Below, one piece after another: positions 43,531-54,331 of a stretch of DNA of 64,000 nucleotides (its first letter is position 1; the number at the start of each line of letters is the position of its first letter). The notes under the pieces were generated by a model, which saw nothing but the letters and a program-made list of their open reading frames with translations, made no database searches and was not told the DNA's origin. Location of the stretch: the NCBI RefSeq assembly GCF_038096175.1, contig NZ_CP151099.1, positions 5,930,001 through 5,994,000 of the forward strand. The letters are read 5' to 3'. The position numbers and the translations under genes are program-made. The stretch is from Nostoc sp. UHCC 0302 (GTDB lineage Bacteria; Cyanobacteriota; Cyanobacteriia; Cyanobacteriales; Nostocaceae).

Positions 43531-44892
43531 ATGCTAGAAGAATTCAGTTGTAAAATTTCACCACCATTTGTATCAAAGGGTTGCGATCGCGAACTTGGTT
43601 TAGAATCAACCCTTGAAGAATTGCCAATGTACAACTTCCAGGTGGAAATTGACTGTACTGGCAAAGACGTTGCTCATTTTTTGGAAAAATACCCCCTGCT
43701 CCCAGGAGCAATTTTAGTAGAACAGGGAAATTTCATTGGAATGATTTCGCGGCGGCGACTGCTAGAATTTTTGATCCGCCCCTATGGACAAGAGTTGTTT
43801 GTTCAAGAATCTTTAGAAATTCTCTACAGCTATGCACGGACAACGATTTTGTTGCTTCCTGATACAACATCGATTTTGACGGCGATGCAACTGAGCTTAA
43901 AGCGATCGCCAGAACTTTTGGCAGAACCAGTTGTAGTCCAAACTGCATCTGGTAGCTACAGATTATTAGATGTACAGGAATTGAATATTATTGCTTGGCA
44001 AATCCAGGGAATTGAAAATCTAGTGCGGTACGAACGCAGCCAAGCTCAAATGATTCAAAATGATAAAATGGCGAGCTTGGGGCGTTTGGTAGATGGGATA
44101 GCGCACGAAATCTTAGACCCTGTGGGATTTATTTGGGGTAACTTAACTTATGTCTCAAACTATAGTCAAGACTTGCTCAAGCTCATAGCAGCTTATGATC
44201 AAGAACTAGCCGATGCACCCAAGAGTATTACTAATCTTAAAGAAGAAATTGAATTTGATTTTTTAGAAAAAGACTTGTCACAATCACTTGCTAGTATTCG
44301 TACCGGGGCAGAAAGATTAAAAAAACTCGTCACTAGCTTACAGAACTTTTGCCATATCGATGAGATTTATCCCAAGCCAGTAGATTTACACGCATCTCTA
44401 GATAATATTGTTTTATTAATTAATAGTCGCCTACAAGGAGAAATTGAAATTCGCAAAAACTATGGTCATCTGCCACCAGTGTATTGCTTTATGGGGCAGT
44501 TGAATCAGGTATTGATGAATATTTTAAGCGAAGCTGTGGATACCTTACTTAATGAAGCAGTAAAGCAGCAATTGTTGCATTTAGAAGCTACAAACATTAC
44601 TCATAAAGCTCGAATTGAAATTACTACAGAAGTTATTTCACAGGAAGCAAGCAAGCCTAATACACCAGATTCGCGGTGGGTTTCAATTCGTATTGCCGAC
44701 AATGGCCCTGGAATGTCTCAAGAGGTACAACAGCAAATTATGGAGTGTTTCTCTTTAGAAAAAAGAGCTGATAAAGAAACTAGTTTAGCTGTAAGTTATC
44801 GAATTATCATAGCAAGACATGGTGGTAAATTAAATTTGCGATCGCAACTTGGTGCAGGTACTGAATTTCAAATTTTGTTACCTTTGGTTTAA
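43531..44892 (+). CDS. CBS-like/histidine kinase protein with a degenerate ATP-binding domain
   Basis: Of 453 residues, about 40-155 resemble a CBS pair (GAILVEQGNFIGMISRRRLLEFL). Residues 170-453 are a histidine kinase core, with the phosphorylatable H192 in GIAHEILDP. The ATP-binding part is unusual. The N box reads NILSEAVDTL, with Glu334 where the paralogous core at 48414-53831 has Asn; the G1 box DNGPG (390-394) is intact; and the G2 box reads ETSLAVS (416-422) instead of GTGLGLS. Autophosphorylation is therefore doubtful. It may be a pseudokinase or act only with a partner. ATG start; monocistronic. Confidence 0.85.
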   Translation: MLEEFSCKISPPFVSKGCDRELGLESTLEELPMYNFQVEIDCTGKDVAHFLEKYPLLPGAILVEQGNFIGMISRRRLLEFLIRPYGQELFVQESLEILYSYARTTILLLPDTTSILTAMQLSLKRSPELLAEPVVVQTASGSYRLLDVQELNIIAWQIQGIENLVRYERSQAQMIQNDKMASLGRLVDGIAHEILDPVGFIWGNLTYVSNYSQDLLKLIAAYDQELADAPKSITNLKEEIEFDFLEKDLSQSLASIRTGAERLKKLVTSLQNFCHIDEIYPKPVDLHASLDNIVLLINSRLQGEIEIRKNYGHLPPVYCFMGQLNQVLMNILSEAVDTLLNEAVKQQLLHLEATNITHKARIEITTEVISQEASKPNTPDSRWVSIRIADNGPGMSQEVQQQIMECFSLEKRADKETSLAVSYRIIIARHGGKLNLRSQLGAGTEFQILLPLV

Positions 44893-45041
44893 GAGGTTGT
44901 TTGAAAAGTCTAATTTATTACTTGCCTTGGCTGCTGGAAGTCTCGGCTACACGAGGCTTTACCCACCTGCGTGGGTTCAAAACTCTTCATTTTTTATTAG
45001 AATCTTTTAAATATTGACCGTAAATTATTTGTGAGTAATTA

Positions 45042-45074
45042 AGATACCCACCTGATTTAATAAGTTGGGTATCT
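45042..45074. terminator. Hairpin between convergent genes
   Basis: AGATACCCA pairs with TGGGTATCT across a 15-nt loop, between the ends of the histidine kinase and GH57 genes. T-runs are weak, so this is a tentative terminator for both. Confidence 0.5.
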
Positions 45075-45103
45075 GTAGCTTTCAACTCTCAAAAATAAGG
45101 TTG

Positions 45104-46594
45104 CTACATGGTTTGCAATAAGTTTTCGCCACGCTGGTAAATTTCGCGTGCGTAATCAGTCCAAGCGCCTTGTCCCCAATAACGAAAACAGCTTGTTTGC
45201 AACAAAAGGTTATGCAGCAAAGCTTTACGGTAGTGAGATTGTTGGGTTAGGGTTTCTGCTGAGTTAGTTTGCAGTAATGGATCAATTTTTTGATGAAACA
45301 AACTACTTAATTGATACATAGGAGCCAAAACATTTTCGTATCCTTTCACCCAACTTATATGATTCGTCCAAGAAGCTCCATCCATGTGAAAATTAGGGTT
45401 AATTTGCTTTAACTCTTGAATGGCACTTTCTACAGCTTCAGGTTGGCAATTATCTGGTGAAACTCGCTCCCAAATATAATGTTGTCCGACTGGCTGACAA
45501 GTTGGATAATCTTCAGGTTTACAACCAGCAGCTTCGATTAATTCCAAATATTCTGTACCGCAAATCCCGACAACGCCTGATTTTCCTCCGCCTTGATTTA
45601 CCATGTCTTGCCAAGCTTGTTTGAAAGCGCTAGGAAATTCATTCATCATCACACCACCATTTTCACCATCACCAATTTGGCTGACTATTGGTGGGATAGA
45701 TACGTTTCCTACTTGTTGTTTAGATAAAGTTTTGGCTTCATAGTAAGGCTGCATTTGTGCAACTAATTTAGTATCGGAACCTTGAGTTTTAATTAAAGCT
45801 GTAATACTAATAGTTTCACCCTGAGAATTGCGAGCAACTAAACGATGTGGTAAATGTTTGTAGCGAAGAGATTCACCAGTAGTTGTTTCTACAGAATGTT
45901 CTTGAACAAGTAACCAACGATATCCACATTCTTTTAATGCTTTGACAAATTCAAATAGAGTATCAGGATGATTTGGCAGATGCATTTCTGGAGGTGAAAA
46001 TCCTTTGACTCGTGCTAATGCTTCCCAACCAAAAATTGCAGCAAAATACTGTTGCCAAGCTATGATGTGCAATTTAATATCTGGTATGGGAGTGGAAGGA
46101 ATAACTGCATGGCTCCACATTGTACCGAGCCATTCAACATAAGGTTGATAGGTGCGATCGCAAGTAATGCGTTTTAAGTTATCAATAATATCATTGCGTC
46201 CCATTTGCCTGAGTCCCCACAACAAATTACCAGAGTAATCCAACATCACACGCGGGTTGCAGCCTTGATTTACGAGTTCAGGAATGAAGTCTCCGATGCG
46301 GCTGTAACAATAGGCAAAAGGGGCAGCGTTATGGTTATCCCCTTCATTGGGATGTTCAAACATATATTGCAGATTGCTGATGAGTGTACCACCATATCCA
46401 GCGGGTATAGTTGGCTGATGCATATGTAAGGCGATCGCAAATACTGCATTTACGTCTTCTAACTTAATATTGGTTGTTGGTAAAAATATAGGTGCATCAT
46501 GATTGACGACAGCGAGAACTTCTTTCTCCCATCCAGAAATATTTGGCAAGTCATCAATAATTTCTGGTAAATCGGTGGTATGTAAGGAAAGCAT
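45104..46594 (-). CDS. Glycoside hydrolase family 57 protein
   Basis: The 496-residue enzyme shows the GH57 N-terminal barrel: FAIALHMHQPTIP, ISNLQYMFEHPNEGDNHN and MLDYSGNLLWGL, later VKGFSPPEMHLPNHPDTLFEFVKALKE-type sequence (FSPPEMHLP), and CGTEYLELIEAAG. GH57 enzymes are retaining alpha-amylases, 4-alpha-glucanotransferases or branching enzymes acting on glycogen-like glucans. Conserved His and Asp residues in HMHQP and DYSG are present, but the exact activity is not clear. The ATG start matches the family. No partner gene is adjacent. Confidence 0.88.
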   Translation of the reverse strand: MLSLHTTDLPEIIDDLPNISGWEKEVLAVVNHDAPIFLPTTNIKLEDVNAVFAIALHMHQPTIPAGYGGTLISNLQYMFEHPNEGDNHNAAPFAYCYSRIGDFIPELVNQGCNPRVMLDYSGNLLWGLRQMGRNDIIDNLKRITCDRTYQPYVEWLGTMWSHAVIPSTPIPDIKLHIIAWQQYFAAIFGWEALARVKGFSPPEMHLPNHPDTLFEFVKALKECGYRWLLVQEHSVETTTGESLRYKHLPHRLVARNSQGETISITALIKTQGSDTKLVAQMQPYYEAKTLSKQQVGNVSIPPIVSQIGDGENGGVMMNEFPSAFKQAWQDMVNQGGGKSGVVGICGTEYLELIEAAGCKPEDYPTCQPVGQHYIWERVSPDNCQPEAVESAIQELKQINPNFHMDGASWTNHISWVKGYENVLAPMYQLSSLFHQKIDPLLQTNSAETLTQQSHYRKALLHNLLLQTSCFRYWGQGAWTDYAREIYQRGENLLQTM

Positions 46595-46880
46595 AGAGGA
46601 TAAAAGTTGAAATTTTATCTTTATACTTTATCTCTTTATCCTCAGCAGAAACGAGTGAATGATAAATTAAAGAGATTTGATAGAGAAAAACCAAGCACAA
46701 AGTTTATTTGTGCTATTTTTAGTCTGAAAACCAAGTTCAGCGTGATGAACTTATTAGACAATAACAAACTAAAATTGTTCTTTAATTTCGTTATTTTAAC
46801 AATTCAGTTTTGAGATCCCAGGTATTTACAAGGCGATCGCCTCTTTGATAATTAAGTAGGCGATCGCTTTCCGACATTTC

Positions 46881-47762
46881 TCAGGACTTACGTGCAGACA
46901 TGAATGAATCTATATTTCTGGATAGCCAAAAATCATTGAAACGATAGATTCTATTTAATAAATTGGGTTTTTCATCAAGCTGCTGTAAGCTTGGCGCTGG
47001 CGGTGTTGCCATTCGTAAAATCGGATCTAACAACCACGGGGCAAGGTGTTGACACCACACTGCTAAATGACATTGCCATCCGACTAAGATTTCTGGTGCA
47101 TCCGTTTGCAATCCAGCAACGAGTACTTTAGCTACTTGCTGAGAAGTCATCGGGATCACCCAGCGAAATAATTTTAAGTTGCGTATCATGTCTGTGTCTG
47201 TTAGAGAAGGCAGTAATGCTATGACTCGGATATTGTACTCAGCTAGCTCTCGCCGCAAGGCTTGGGTAAATCCTAAAATTGCAAACTTAGTAGCTGAGTA
47301 AGTCGCCATCGTTGGTGCAGCTACTTTCCCCATCAAACTGGACACATTGACAATTGTTCCTTGTCTTTGGCTAGCCATGCGCCGAGCTACCAAACTAGTC
47401 AAGTTGTACATTCCCAATAGATTCACAGAGAGTTCTTCTTGAACTTGGGGCAGTTTAAAGTGCAAAAACGAATTTTGGTATGCGACTCCTGCACAATTTA
47501 CTAGAAGATTAATTGGGCCATAACTGCGCCAAATTTGAGCAACAGCAATACTTACAACTGTTGACTGAGTTAAATCTAATGCCACGATCGCAGTTTCTGT
47601 CCCCATCGCCTCGATTTCCTGGGCTACTTCGGCTAACTTTTCGCGATCGCGTGCTACTAATATCAACCGCTTGGCTCCTTGTTGTGCAAGTTGCAGGGCG
47701 ATCGCTTTGCCAATACCACGCGAAGCCCCTGTAATTAGGGCGACTTTACCTCGAATATTCAT
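46881..47762 (-). CDS. Short-chain dehydrogenase/reductase
   Basis: The 293-residue SDR has the NAD(P)-binding GASRGIGKAIALQLA, the structural NCAGVAYQNS, and the catalytic Ser-Tyr-Lys set in VSSLMGKVAAPTMATYSATKFAILG. Classic SDRs of this size with a C-terminal extension (residues 230-293) reduce ketones or long-chain acyl substrates; the substrate is unknown. I chose the ATG at 47762 because GGAGG lies 9 nt upstream; the longer frame to 47822 is not supported. It is monocistronic. Confidence 0.92.
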   Translation of the reverse strand: MNIRGKVALITGASRGIGKAIALQLAQQGAKRLILVARDREKLAEVAQEIEAMGTETAIVALDLTQSTVVSIAVAQIWRSYGPINLLVNCAGVAYQNSFLHFKLPQVQEELSVNLLGMYNLTSLVARRMASQRQGTIVNVSSLMGKVAAPTMATYSATKFAILGFTQALRRELAEYNIRVIALLPSLTDTDMIRNLKLFRWVIPMTSQQVAKVLVAGLQTDAPEILVGWQCHLAVWCQHLAPWLLDPILRMATPPAPSLQQLDEKPNLLNRIYRFNDFWLSRNIDSFMSARKS

Positions 47763-48413
47763 GGGTTTTAACCTCCATAATTTGAGTCTTACCGCACTCT
47801 TTGTTATTGCTGACAGACACAATCACAGCTACTCGCTTGTCAACACTAGGTAAGACAAATAATTAATCGCAATTCAAATTAGAACGGAACAAAGCCTTTA
47901 CTAAAGAGATATTTCTGGGTGAATCTGCAATTTTTCATCAATTTTCTATGCTTGGCAGAAATCTCTCACTTTTAATCTCAAAATTGAGACCTAACACAAT
48001 TGGAGCAATGGATATAGCTCATAGATTTTATTTCTCCTAAATCCGAGCGTTCACCAGTGTCGCTACTAATACATACCCTAACAATTAAATCAAGCTATTG
48101 CAATGTTTCTTTAATCAGCATTGCTTAATACTTCTTAACGACTAGTATATATATAATAAAAATTTTGTTAAATAAGTTTTTATAAACACTTGAGGATAAA
48201 TATCTCAATTTCCTGACAAATAGTAAAGTTGTAACTCTCAAGTCATAGCTGATACACAAAAAAGACATATGCTTCTTCAGGAAACATTCTGACTAAATTT
48301 TCGTCTAGAGTCACTGAATTCATTTAACAAACGTTCCCAGTGATGCTATTCTCAATTGGTTTATTGTTAATCAACAAGGTGCAAGTTGACAGAGGTAAAA
48401 ACTAATATTATGT
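47763..48413. other. Gene-free region of about 650 bp
   Basis: AT-rich DNA between the SDR start and the end of the large kinase gene. I see no gene, no repeat array and no clear terminator. Confidence 0.5.
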
Positions 48414-51400
48414 CTACATTGGAATCTGAATTATAAACTCCGTTCCTTCTCCTGGCGCTGAAATGCAGGTTAACTTACCTCCGTGGGTTTCCTCAACAAT
48501 TTGGCGAGCAATAGATAAACCCAAACCTGTACCTCTTCCCACATCTTTTGTCGTGAACAAATGGTCAAATATTTGTGCTTTAACCGCTTGTGACATTCCT
48601 GAACCATTATCTTTAATACCAATGATTACAGCCTTTTCATCTGCTAAAACTTCAGTTCGAATGGTGATTTGATTGGGGTTAGCTTTGAGTTCATCAAAAG
48701 AATGCTTGAGACTTACCTCATCTAATATGTCAATAGCATTGGCGATAATATTCATAAATACTTGGTTGAGTTGCCCAAGGAAACATTTAACAGGTGGTAG
48801 CTTACTATATTTTTGAATGACTTCAATTGCAGGACGTTGCTCGTTAGCTTTCAAACGATATTTGAGGATTAATAGCGTACTTTCAATACCTTCATGGATA
48901 TTACAGGCAACTTTTTCTAGAGTATCAGCCCGTGAAAAAGTACGTAAGCTAGTACTAATATTACGAATGCGTCCGGTTCCCAATTTCATTGAGCTAATTA
49001 GCTTTGGTAAGTCTTGTGTGAGAAACTCTAAGTCAATTTCTTCGGCGTTTTCTTGAATAGCTGGTACAGGATTGGGGTAGTGTTGTTGATAGATTTTTAG
49101 GTGATGAATCAAATCTTTTACAAAATCTTCAGCATTATTAAGGCTTCCAGAAATGAAGCCAAGGGGATTGTTAATTTCATGAGCAACCCCGGCGACTAAG
49201 TTACCCAAAGTAGCCATTTTTTCATTTTGTACAAGTTGTAATTGTGCTTGTTGGAGTTGTTGCAGATATCTTTCTAACTCAGAGGCTTTTTCTCGCTCTC
49301 TAGCTTCAGATTGCAGTAAGTTTTGATAAAGCTGGGCATTTTCTAAAGAGATAGCAGCTTGGACACATAATAAACGCAAAACTTCCACGCGATCGCTTGT
49401 AAATGCTCCTACCGTTAAATTATTTTCTAGATACAGTAGACCAATCAGTTTTCCTTGGTTAAGGATGGGAGTACATAAAATACTTTTAGGTTGGTGACGG
49501 ATAATATAAGAATCAGCAGCAAAAGCAGGCTGTAATTTTCCATCGTCAAATACTAAAGTTGTGCGCGTGCGATATACATAGTTGATCAAGGTGATTGGAA
49601 TATCCTGACTTTGCTCAACAGGTATAGACTCTAAAATAGTTTCTTCCCCAAATACGGCCATTGCTTCTATAAACAAAGCGTCATTTTTAAGTAAAATGAG
49701 CTTACATTTTTCAGAGCCTGCATTTTCCATTACAACTTGCATCAATATGGAAAGTAGCTTATCTAATTTAATTTCACTAGTAAAAGCTTGCGAAGCTTTC
49801 ATAACTGTCACTAAATCTAAAGCTGCTGAAACGCTGCTACTAGTAGAAATATGAGTTGTGAGGGTTGTGCTGTAGTTAAAAACAGGATTAGAAACAATAT
49901 TTTTTGATTTAATTATCGGAGCCAGTAATTCTGGGTAGCGTGTTTCTAAATCATCCAGTTTAGCTAATGCTCCCCAACGGACATAACAGTAATAAGCTTC
50001 AGTTAGGTAGACTTGGGCAATCTTTTCTTTGCCCCATCCTAGATAGAATTTAGCAGCAAGTTCATTAGCAAGGGCTTCTTCTTGGATATATTCATTTTTT
50101 TTAGCTCCTGAAATCGCGCGATCGTAAAATTCTATTGCTTCAACATATTCACCAATAACACGACAACGTTCTGCCTCAACCAATTGAAACTTATGTAAGA
50201 AATTCATCGGAGCATGATGCGACCAATTCTGCATTTTTTCCTGATTGGCTTCCACCCGTTTCAAGATATCTATTTGTTCGTTATGGGAGACATTAGCATA
50301 TAATATTAGTTGAATTAAAGAATCATAAAAATAGAATATAGGAACAGCAAAATTTCCTACAGCATTTTGTAAAAAGTTATGTGCTTTCTCTGCATGATCA
50401 AAAGCTTGTATGTAATCTGCAAACAGATAATATAGAATCTGTTTATTGATATAGAAGTAATAAATCATGCTATGATCATTCCGCTCTTGATGAAGTGGCA
50501 GCATGATTTCTTCATTGTAAGCATCACCAATTAAACTACAAGGATTTTGAGTTTTTGAGAGTAGGTTAAGTACTACCTGCTGAAAGAGTTGAATTCTATG
50601 TAAAGATGGTTCTTGCTGAAGTTGCGCGACTCCCTGACTATAAGTTGCCATTTCCTCTGCTAAAGCAGACAGTTCTTGACCACTAAAATATGAATAAGAC
50701 AAATAAACGTGTGCATTATAAGATGCGTATTCTAAATCTCCTATTTCTAGTCCACTAGAGTAGCCTGTTTGCAAAGGAGACAAAGTTTCTCTAATATGCT
50801 GCTTACAATGATATAGAGTGCTGTAAATCGCCACACATACTTTAGCTGTGAATTCTTTAGCATTCAACTTCTCAAATAGTTTTAGACTTAGTTGACCTAA
50901 CTGATAGCCGAATTCAATATCTCCAAGAACGCCACAAAGAATTACTCCATAACCAAAATATCCAAACAAAGAAGTAGCAGTATTGCCGTATTTTAGGGAT
51001 AAATTAATCTGCTTGGCTAATATTAAGGGATAAAGTTCAGGCATTACCATATAAACAGGGGCGGCTATTGTTGTCATGATATTCATAGCAGCCAGTTTGT
51101 CCGGTTCAACCATTAATTGTAAATCTAGTAAATCTTCAATAGGTTGTTTTGTTAAAGCTAAATGTGTTTCTTGTAGTGCATGATTAATATCTACTGGTGT
51201 TGGCTGTGTGGGCAGTTCTTCTCCTAATAAATTTAGAATTTCTATTCCCATTTGTACAGCTTCACTCATTCTATTTTGGGCTACCTGAGACAAGATTCTG
51301 ACTTCATAAGCCTTGACTTTATCTCGAAGCTGTTTACCATGTTGCAGTAATACCTGTAACCATTGCTCCATTTCCTCAAAATCACCATTGAGGTAGGCTA

Positions 51401-53831
51401 ACTCGGCCATTTCTGAATGCAGTGTTAATGCCAACTCATACTGATTCTGCCAACTATCTACTGCCAAAAGTTTTATTGCTGTTGTTATATATTTGGTAGC
51501 AGCAACATAAGCAGTTGCAGATTTTGCTTTACGTCCAGCAATTAAATTTAATTGCGCGAGTTGCTCCCGTTCTATTTTAGAGCTAATTAAATATTTGCCA
51601 ATATTCAAATGATTGACAATCTTGAAAATATTCTCTTTTAACTCTGATTCTGAAGCATTGCTCAAAAGCGACTGACCAATTTTGAGATGTGTTGATTGTT
51701 TTTCATTTTCGGGAATCAGTAGATAAGCTGCTTGCTGAACTCGGTCATGTAAAAATCTGTATGTAAATGTTAATTCTTTCCCAGTTGCTAGTTGCTCATA
51801 ATTACTAACATTTGAATCATCTTGAAATAATTTGTAAACTTCACTTGTGGGAATGACCAGTCCTTCTTGGAGTGGCTCCCACAAATCTGCTGCTATCTCT
51901 GCTTCAGACTTGTGATAAATGATTGCCAATGTTGCCAAATCAAATTGGTTACCAATACAAGCAGCCAACTTCAACACTAACTTAGTTGCTTCTGAGAACT
52001 TTTGTAGTTGTAGCGCTATGAACTCTACTACATCATTGGTGATGGCTAAAGCTTTGACTTGAGAAATATCACATTGCCAATAGGCATTATTTAAATCAAA
52101 GGTTATTAGACCTTCTTCATATAGAGACTTGATAAATTGAGTCGTGAAGAAAGGATTACCTTGAGTTTTTTGATGGATTAGTTGGGTTAATGGCAGTGCT
52201 AGCTCTATGGGATAACTCAAAGTATCGATAATCAGCTGATTTAAATCAGATTGATTGAGGGGAGTCAGATTAATAGTATTTACTGTGATTTCAGCCTTAC
52301 AGATTTCTGATAAGGTCAACATCAATGGATGTGCTGTTGAAACCTCATTATCTCGATATGCACCAATCATTAATAGATAGCTTGTATCAGCTTCACTCAT
52401 TAGCAATTGCATTAACTTGAGTGAAGCCAAGTCTGCCCATTGCAAGTCATCGAGAAAGATTACTAAGGGATGCTTTTTGATCGTGAAAGCTTGGATAAAC
52501 TTCTGCAATAATAGGTTGAAGCGATTTTGGGCAGCATTTCCCGACAGTTCAGTTGCAGGAGGCTGTTTACCAATAATCCACTCTAATTCGGGGATCACTT
52601 CAACAATTACCTGAGCATTCTCTCCCAACACAGATAGAATTTTGCTTTTCCACACCTCTAACTGAGCATTTGTTTCGCTTAAAAGTTGCTTCATCAAGTC
52701 TCGAAAGGCTTCTACAAATGCCGAGAACGGAATGTTGCGTTGAAACTGGTCAAATTTTCCTTTGATAAAATAACCGCGTTGTCGGACGATGGGTTTGTGA
52801 ACTTCATTGACTACAGCAGTTTTGCCAATCCCCGAAAACCCTGCCACTAGGATTAATTCTTTTGCTCCAGCACTAACTCGTTCAAAGGAAGTGAGTAATG
52901 TTTCTACGTCTTTTTCACGACCATAAAGTTTTTCGGGAATCAGTAAGCGATCGCAACTATCCCGTTGTCCAATTTTGAAGGTGTCAATTTTTCCTGTTTC
53001 TTCCCACTGACGCAAGCACGTTTCTAGGTCGTACTTCAAGCCGTTAGCACTCTGATAGCGGTCTTCAGCATTTTTCGCCATCAGTTTATCAATAATTTCA
53101 CAGATAACTGGCGGAACGAAAGGATTTAAACTGTGAATTTTCTGGGGTTGTTTAGCAATATGACAATGCACTAACTCCATTGAGTCAGTACTAGTGAAGG
53201 GAAGTTTTCCAGTTAGTAGTTCGTAAAATGTGACACCCAAAGAATAAAAATCAGTGCGATAGTCAACTAAACGGTTCATCCGTCCAGTTTGTTCTGGGGA
53301 GAGATAAGCAAGAGTTCCTTCTAAGACATTGGGACTAGTAATTACCTGTGTTTCTTTTGGTAACAAAGAGGCAATGCTAAAGTCGATAAGTTTAACTTCT
53401 CTGGTAGTCGGGTTAATCAGGATGTTTGCAGGTTTAATGTCTTTGTGAATTACGCGGTGGCGATATAATCCTTCTAGGGTGGTGACAACTTGAATGGCAA
53501 TCAAAAGAAATTCCCGAAATCCATTGACAGTATCCCTTTTTGTTTCCATCTTTTCTTTAAGGGAGATACCGCCAAAATCTTCCATCACTAAGGCATAACT
53601 ATTCTGATAATTTTCTAGACTGTAGGTTTCAATGATCCCAGGAAGGTGAAGATTTTTAGCAATGGTGTACTGATTGCGGAACTGGACTAGTTCATTAAAA
53701 CTAGGGAACTCACTCCGCAGCAGTTTAATCACAACGGGTTTTTGGTCTTTTTCTCTTATTCCGCGATACACAAGAGTTCTGCGACCATAATAGATTTGTC
53801 CAAGGATTTGATAACCAGTCAGTTTCACCAT
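48414..53831 (-). CDS. Giant Ser/Thr kinase - AAA - GAF - histidine kinase
   Basis: This 1,805-residue signalling protein resembles Nostoc HstK-type kinases. Residues about 5-270 are a Ser/Thr kinase (catalytic HKDIKPAN; DFS in place of DFG). About 300-600 form an AAA/STAND ATPase (GFSGIGKT near 331, Walker B LVIFLDDLQWAD). A long helical repeat region follows to about 1,300. About 1,340-1,500 is a GAF domain (LLYLENNL). The end is a complete histidine kinase: GVAHEINNP near 1,547, NIIANAID, DNGSG and GTGLGLS. Both kinase types are present, so it could pass signals in either currency. I use the ATG at 53831; six upstream codons are unconvincing. Its cognate regulator is not nearby. Confidence 0.95.
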   Translation of the reverse strand: MVKLTGYQILGQIYYGRRTLVYRGIREKDQKPVVIKLLRSEFPSFNELVQFRNQYTIAKNLHLPGIIETYSLENYQNSYALVMEDFGGISLKEKMETKRDTVNGFREFLLIAIQVVTTLEGLYRHRVIHKDIKPANILINPTTREVKLIDFSIASLLPKETQVITSPNVLEGTLAYLSPEQTGRMNRLVDYRTDFYSLGVTFYELLTGKLPFTSTDSMELVHCHIAKQPQKIHSLNPFVPPVICEIIDKLMAKNAEDRYQSANGLKYDLETCLRQWEETGKIDTFKIGQRDSCDRLLIPEKLYGREKDVETLLTSFERVSAGAKELILVAGFSGIGKTAVVNEVHKPIVRQRGYFIKGKFDQFQRNIPFSAFVEAFRDLMKQLLSETNAQLEVWKSKILSVLGENAQVIVEVIPELEWIIGKQPPATELSGNAAQNRFNLLLQKFIQAFTIKKHPLVIFLDDLQWADLASLKLMQLLMSEADTSYLLMIGAYRDNEVSTAHPLMLTLSEICKAEITVNTINLTPLNQSDLNQLIIDTLSYPIELALPLTQLIHQKTQGNPFFTTQFIKSLYEEGLITFDLNNAYWQCDISQVKALAITNDVVEFIALQLQKFSEATKLVLKLAACIGNQFDLATLAIIYHKSEAEIAADLWEPLQEGLVIPTSEVYKLFQDDSNVSNYEQLATGKELTFTYRFLHDRVQQAAYLLIPENEKQSTHLKIGQSLLSNASESELKENIFKIVNHLNIGKYLISSKIEREQLAQLNLIAGRKAKSATAYVAATKYITTAIKLLAVDSWQNQYELALTLHSEMAELAYLNGDFEEMEQWLQVLLQHGKQLRDKVKAYEVRILSQVAQNRMSEAVQMGIEILNLLGEELPTQPTPVDINHALQETHLALTKQPIEDLLDLQLMVEPDKLAAMNIMTTIAAPVYMVMPELYPLILAKQINLSLKYGNTATSLFGYFGYGVILCGVLGDIEFGYQLGQLSLKLFEKLNAKEFTAKVCVAIYSTLYHCKQHIRETLSPLQTGYSSGLEIGDLEYASYNAHVYLSYSYFSGQELSALAEEMATYSQGVAQLQQEPSLHRIQLFQQVVLNLLSKTQNPCSLIGDAYNEEIMLPLHQERNDHSMIYYFYINKQILYYLFADYIQAFDHAEKAHNFLQNAVGNFAVPIFYFYDSLIQLILYANVSHNEQIDILKRVEANQEKMQNWSHHAPMNFLHKFQLVEAERCRVIGEYVEAIEFYDRAISGAKKNEYIQEEALANELAAKFYLGWGKEKIAQVYLTEAYYCYVRWGALAKLDDLETRYPELLAPIIKSKNIVSNPVFNYSTTLTTHISTSSSVSAALDLVTVMKASQAFTSEIKLDKLLSILMQVVMENAGSEKCKLILLKNDALFIEAMAVFGEETILESIPVEQSQDIPITLINYVYRTRTTLVFDDGKLQPAFAADSYIIRHQPKSILCTPILNQGKLIGLLYLENNLTVGAFTSDRVEVLRLLCVQAAISLENAQLYQNLLQSEAREREKASELERYLQQLQQAQLQLVQNEKMATLGNLVAGVAHEINNPLGFISGSLNNAEDFVKDLIHHLKIYQQHYPNPVPAIQENAEEIDLEFLTQDLPKLISSMKLGTGRIRNISTSLRTFSRADTLEKVACNIHEGIESTLLILKYRLKANEQRPAIEVIQKYSKLPPVKCFLGQLNQVFMNIIANAIDILDEVSLKHSFDELKANPNQITIRTEVLADEKAVIIGIKDNGSGMSQAVKAQIFDHLFTTKDVGRGTGLGLSIARQIVEETHGGKLTCISAPGEGTEFIIQIPM

Positions 53832-54032
53832 AACCACTAACACCTGCACCCTTGTTTTCTGATTGCAGGATTATTATTCCCATTAGCTGTATCTAATTAA
53901 CTCAATCGGCAAACTTGAGGTAAATGAGAAATAAATCTTATTAAAAGTTTCTAAAATCTCTAATTCAAAAAGTGCCTCAAAAGGATGTCTCTTAAAGCTA
54001 ATTATATTCGCAGTTACTTCTTAGGTATCCTC

Positions 54033-54140
54033 TAATATCAATTCACAAAAATCTTAATAGATATAGATCAATTATAAAAATGCCGCAATGCCTTGTCTCT
54101 ACAAAGGTATTTGTATCATTCATAAAATGAAATAGTATAA
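54033..54140 (+). repeat. MITE-like palindromic repeat, copy 2 (degenerate)
   Basis: This matches the element at 19352-19460: TAATATCAATTCACAAAAATC at the left, AATGCCGCAATGCCTTGTC in the core, TTGTATCATTCATAAAATG and AGTATAA at the right. The central hairpin has lost most of its pairing, so this copy is older. Confidence 0.7.
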
Positions 54141-54331
54141 GGTCAATCCAAAATATTAAATTCAAAATATAAATTGATTGACATACTTAGTACACAGCGT
54201 TGACATATACCTAAGTTAATATTTTGGCTAAAGAGTTTATATAAGTAGATTCATTAAATAAAGTCTGCTTATATTAATTCTTAAGAATCCAATTTAGTAA
54301 CGAAGTTTTGTCAAATGAGGAGTTTTCTAAA

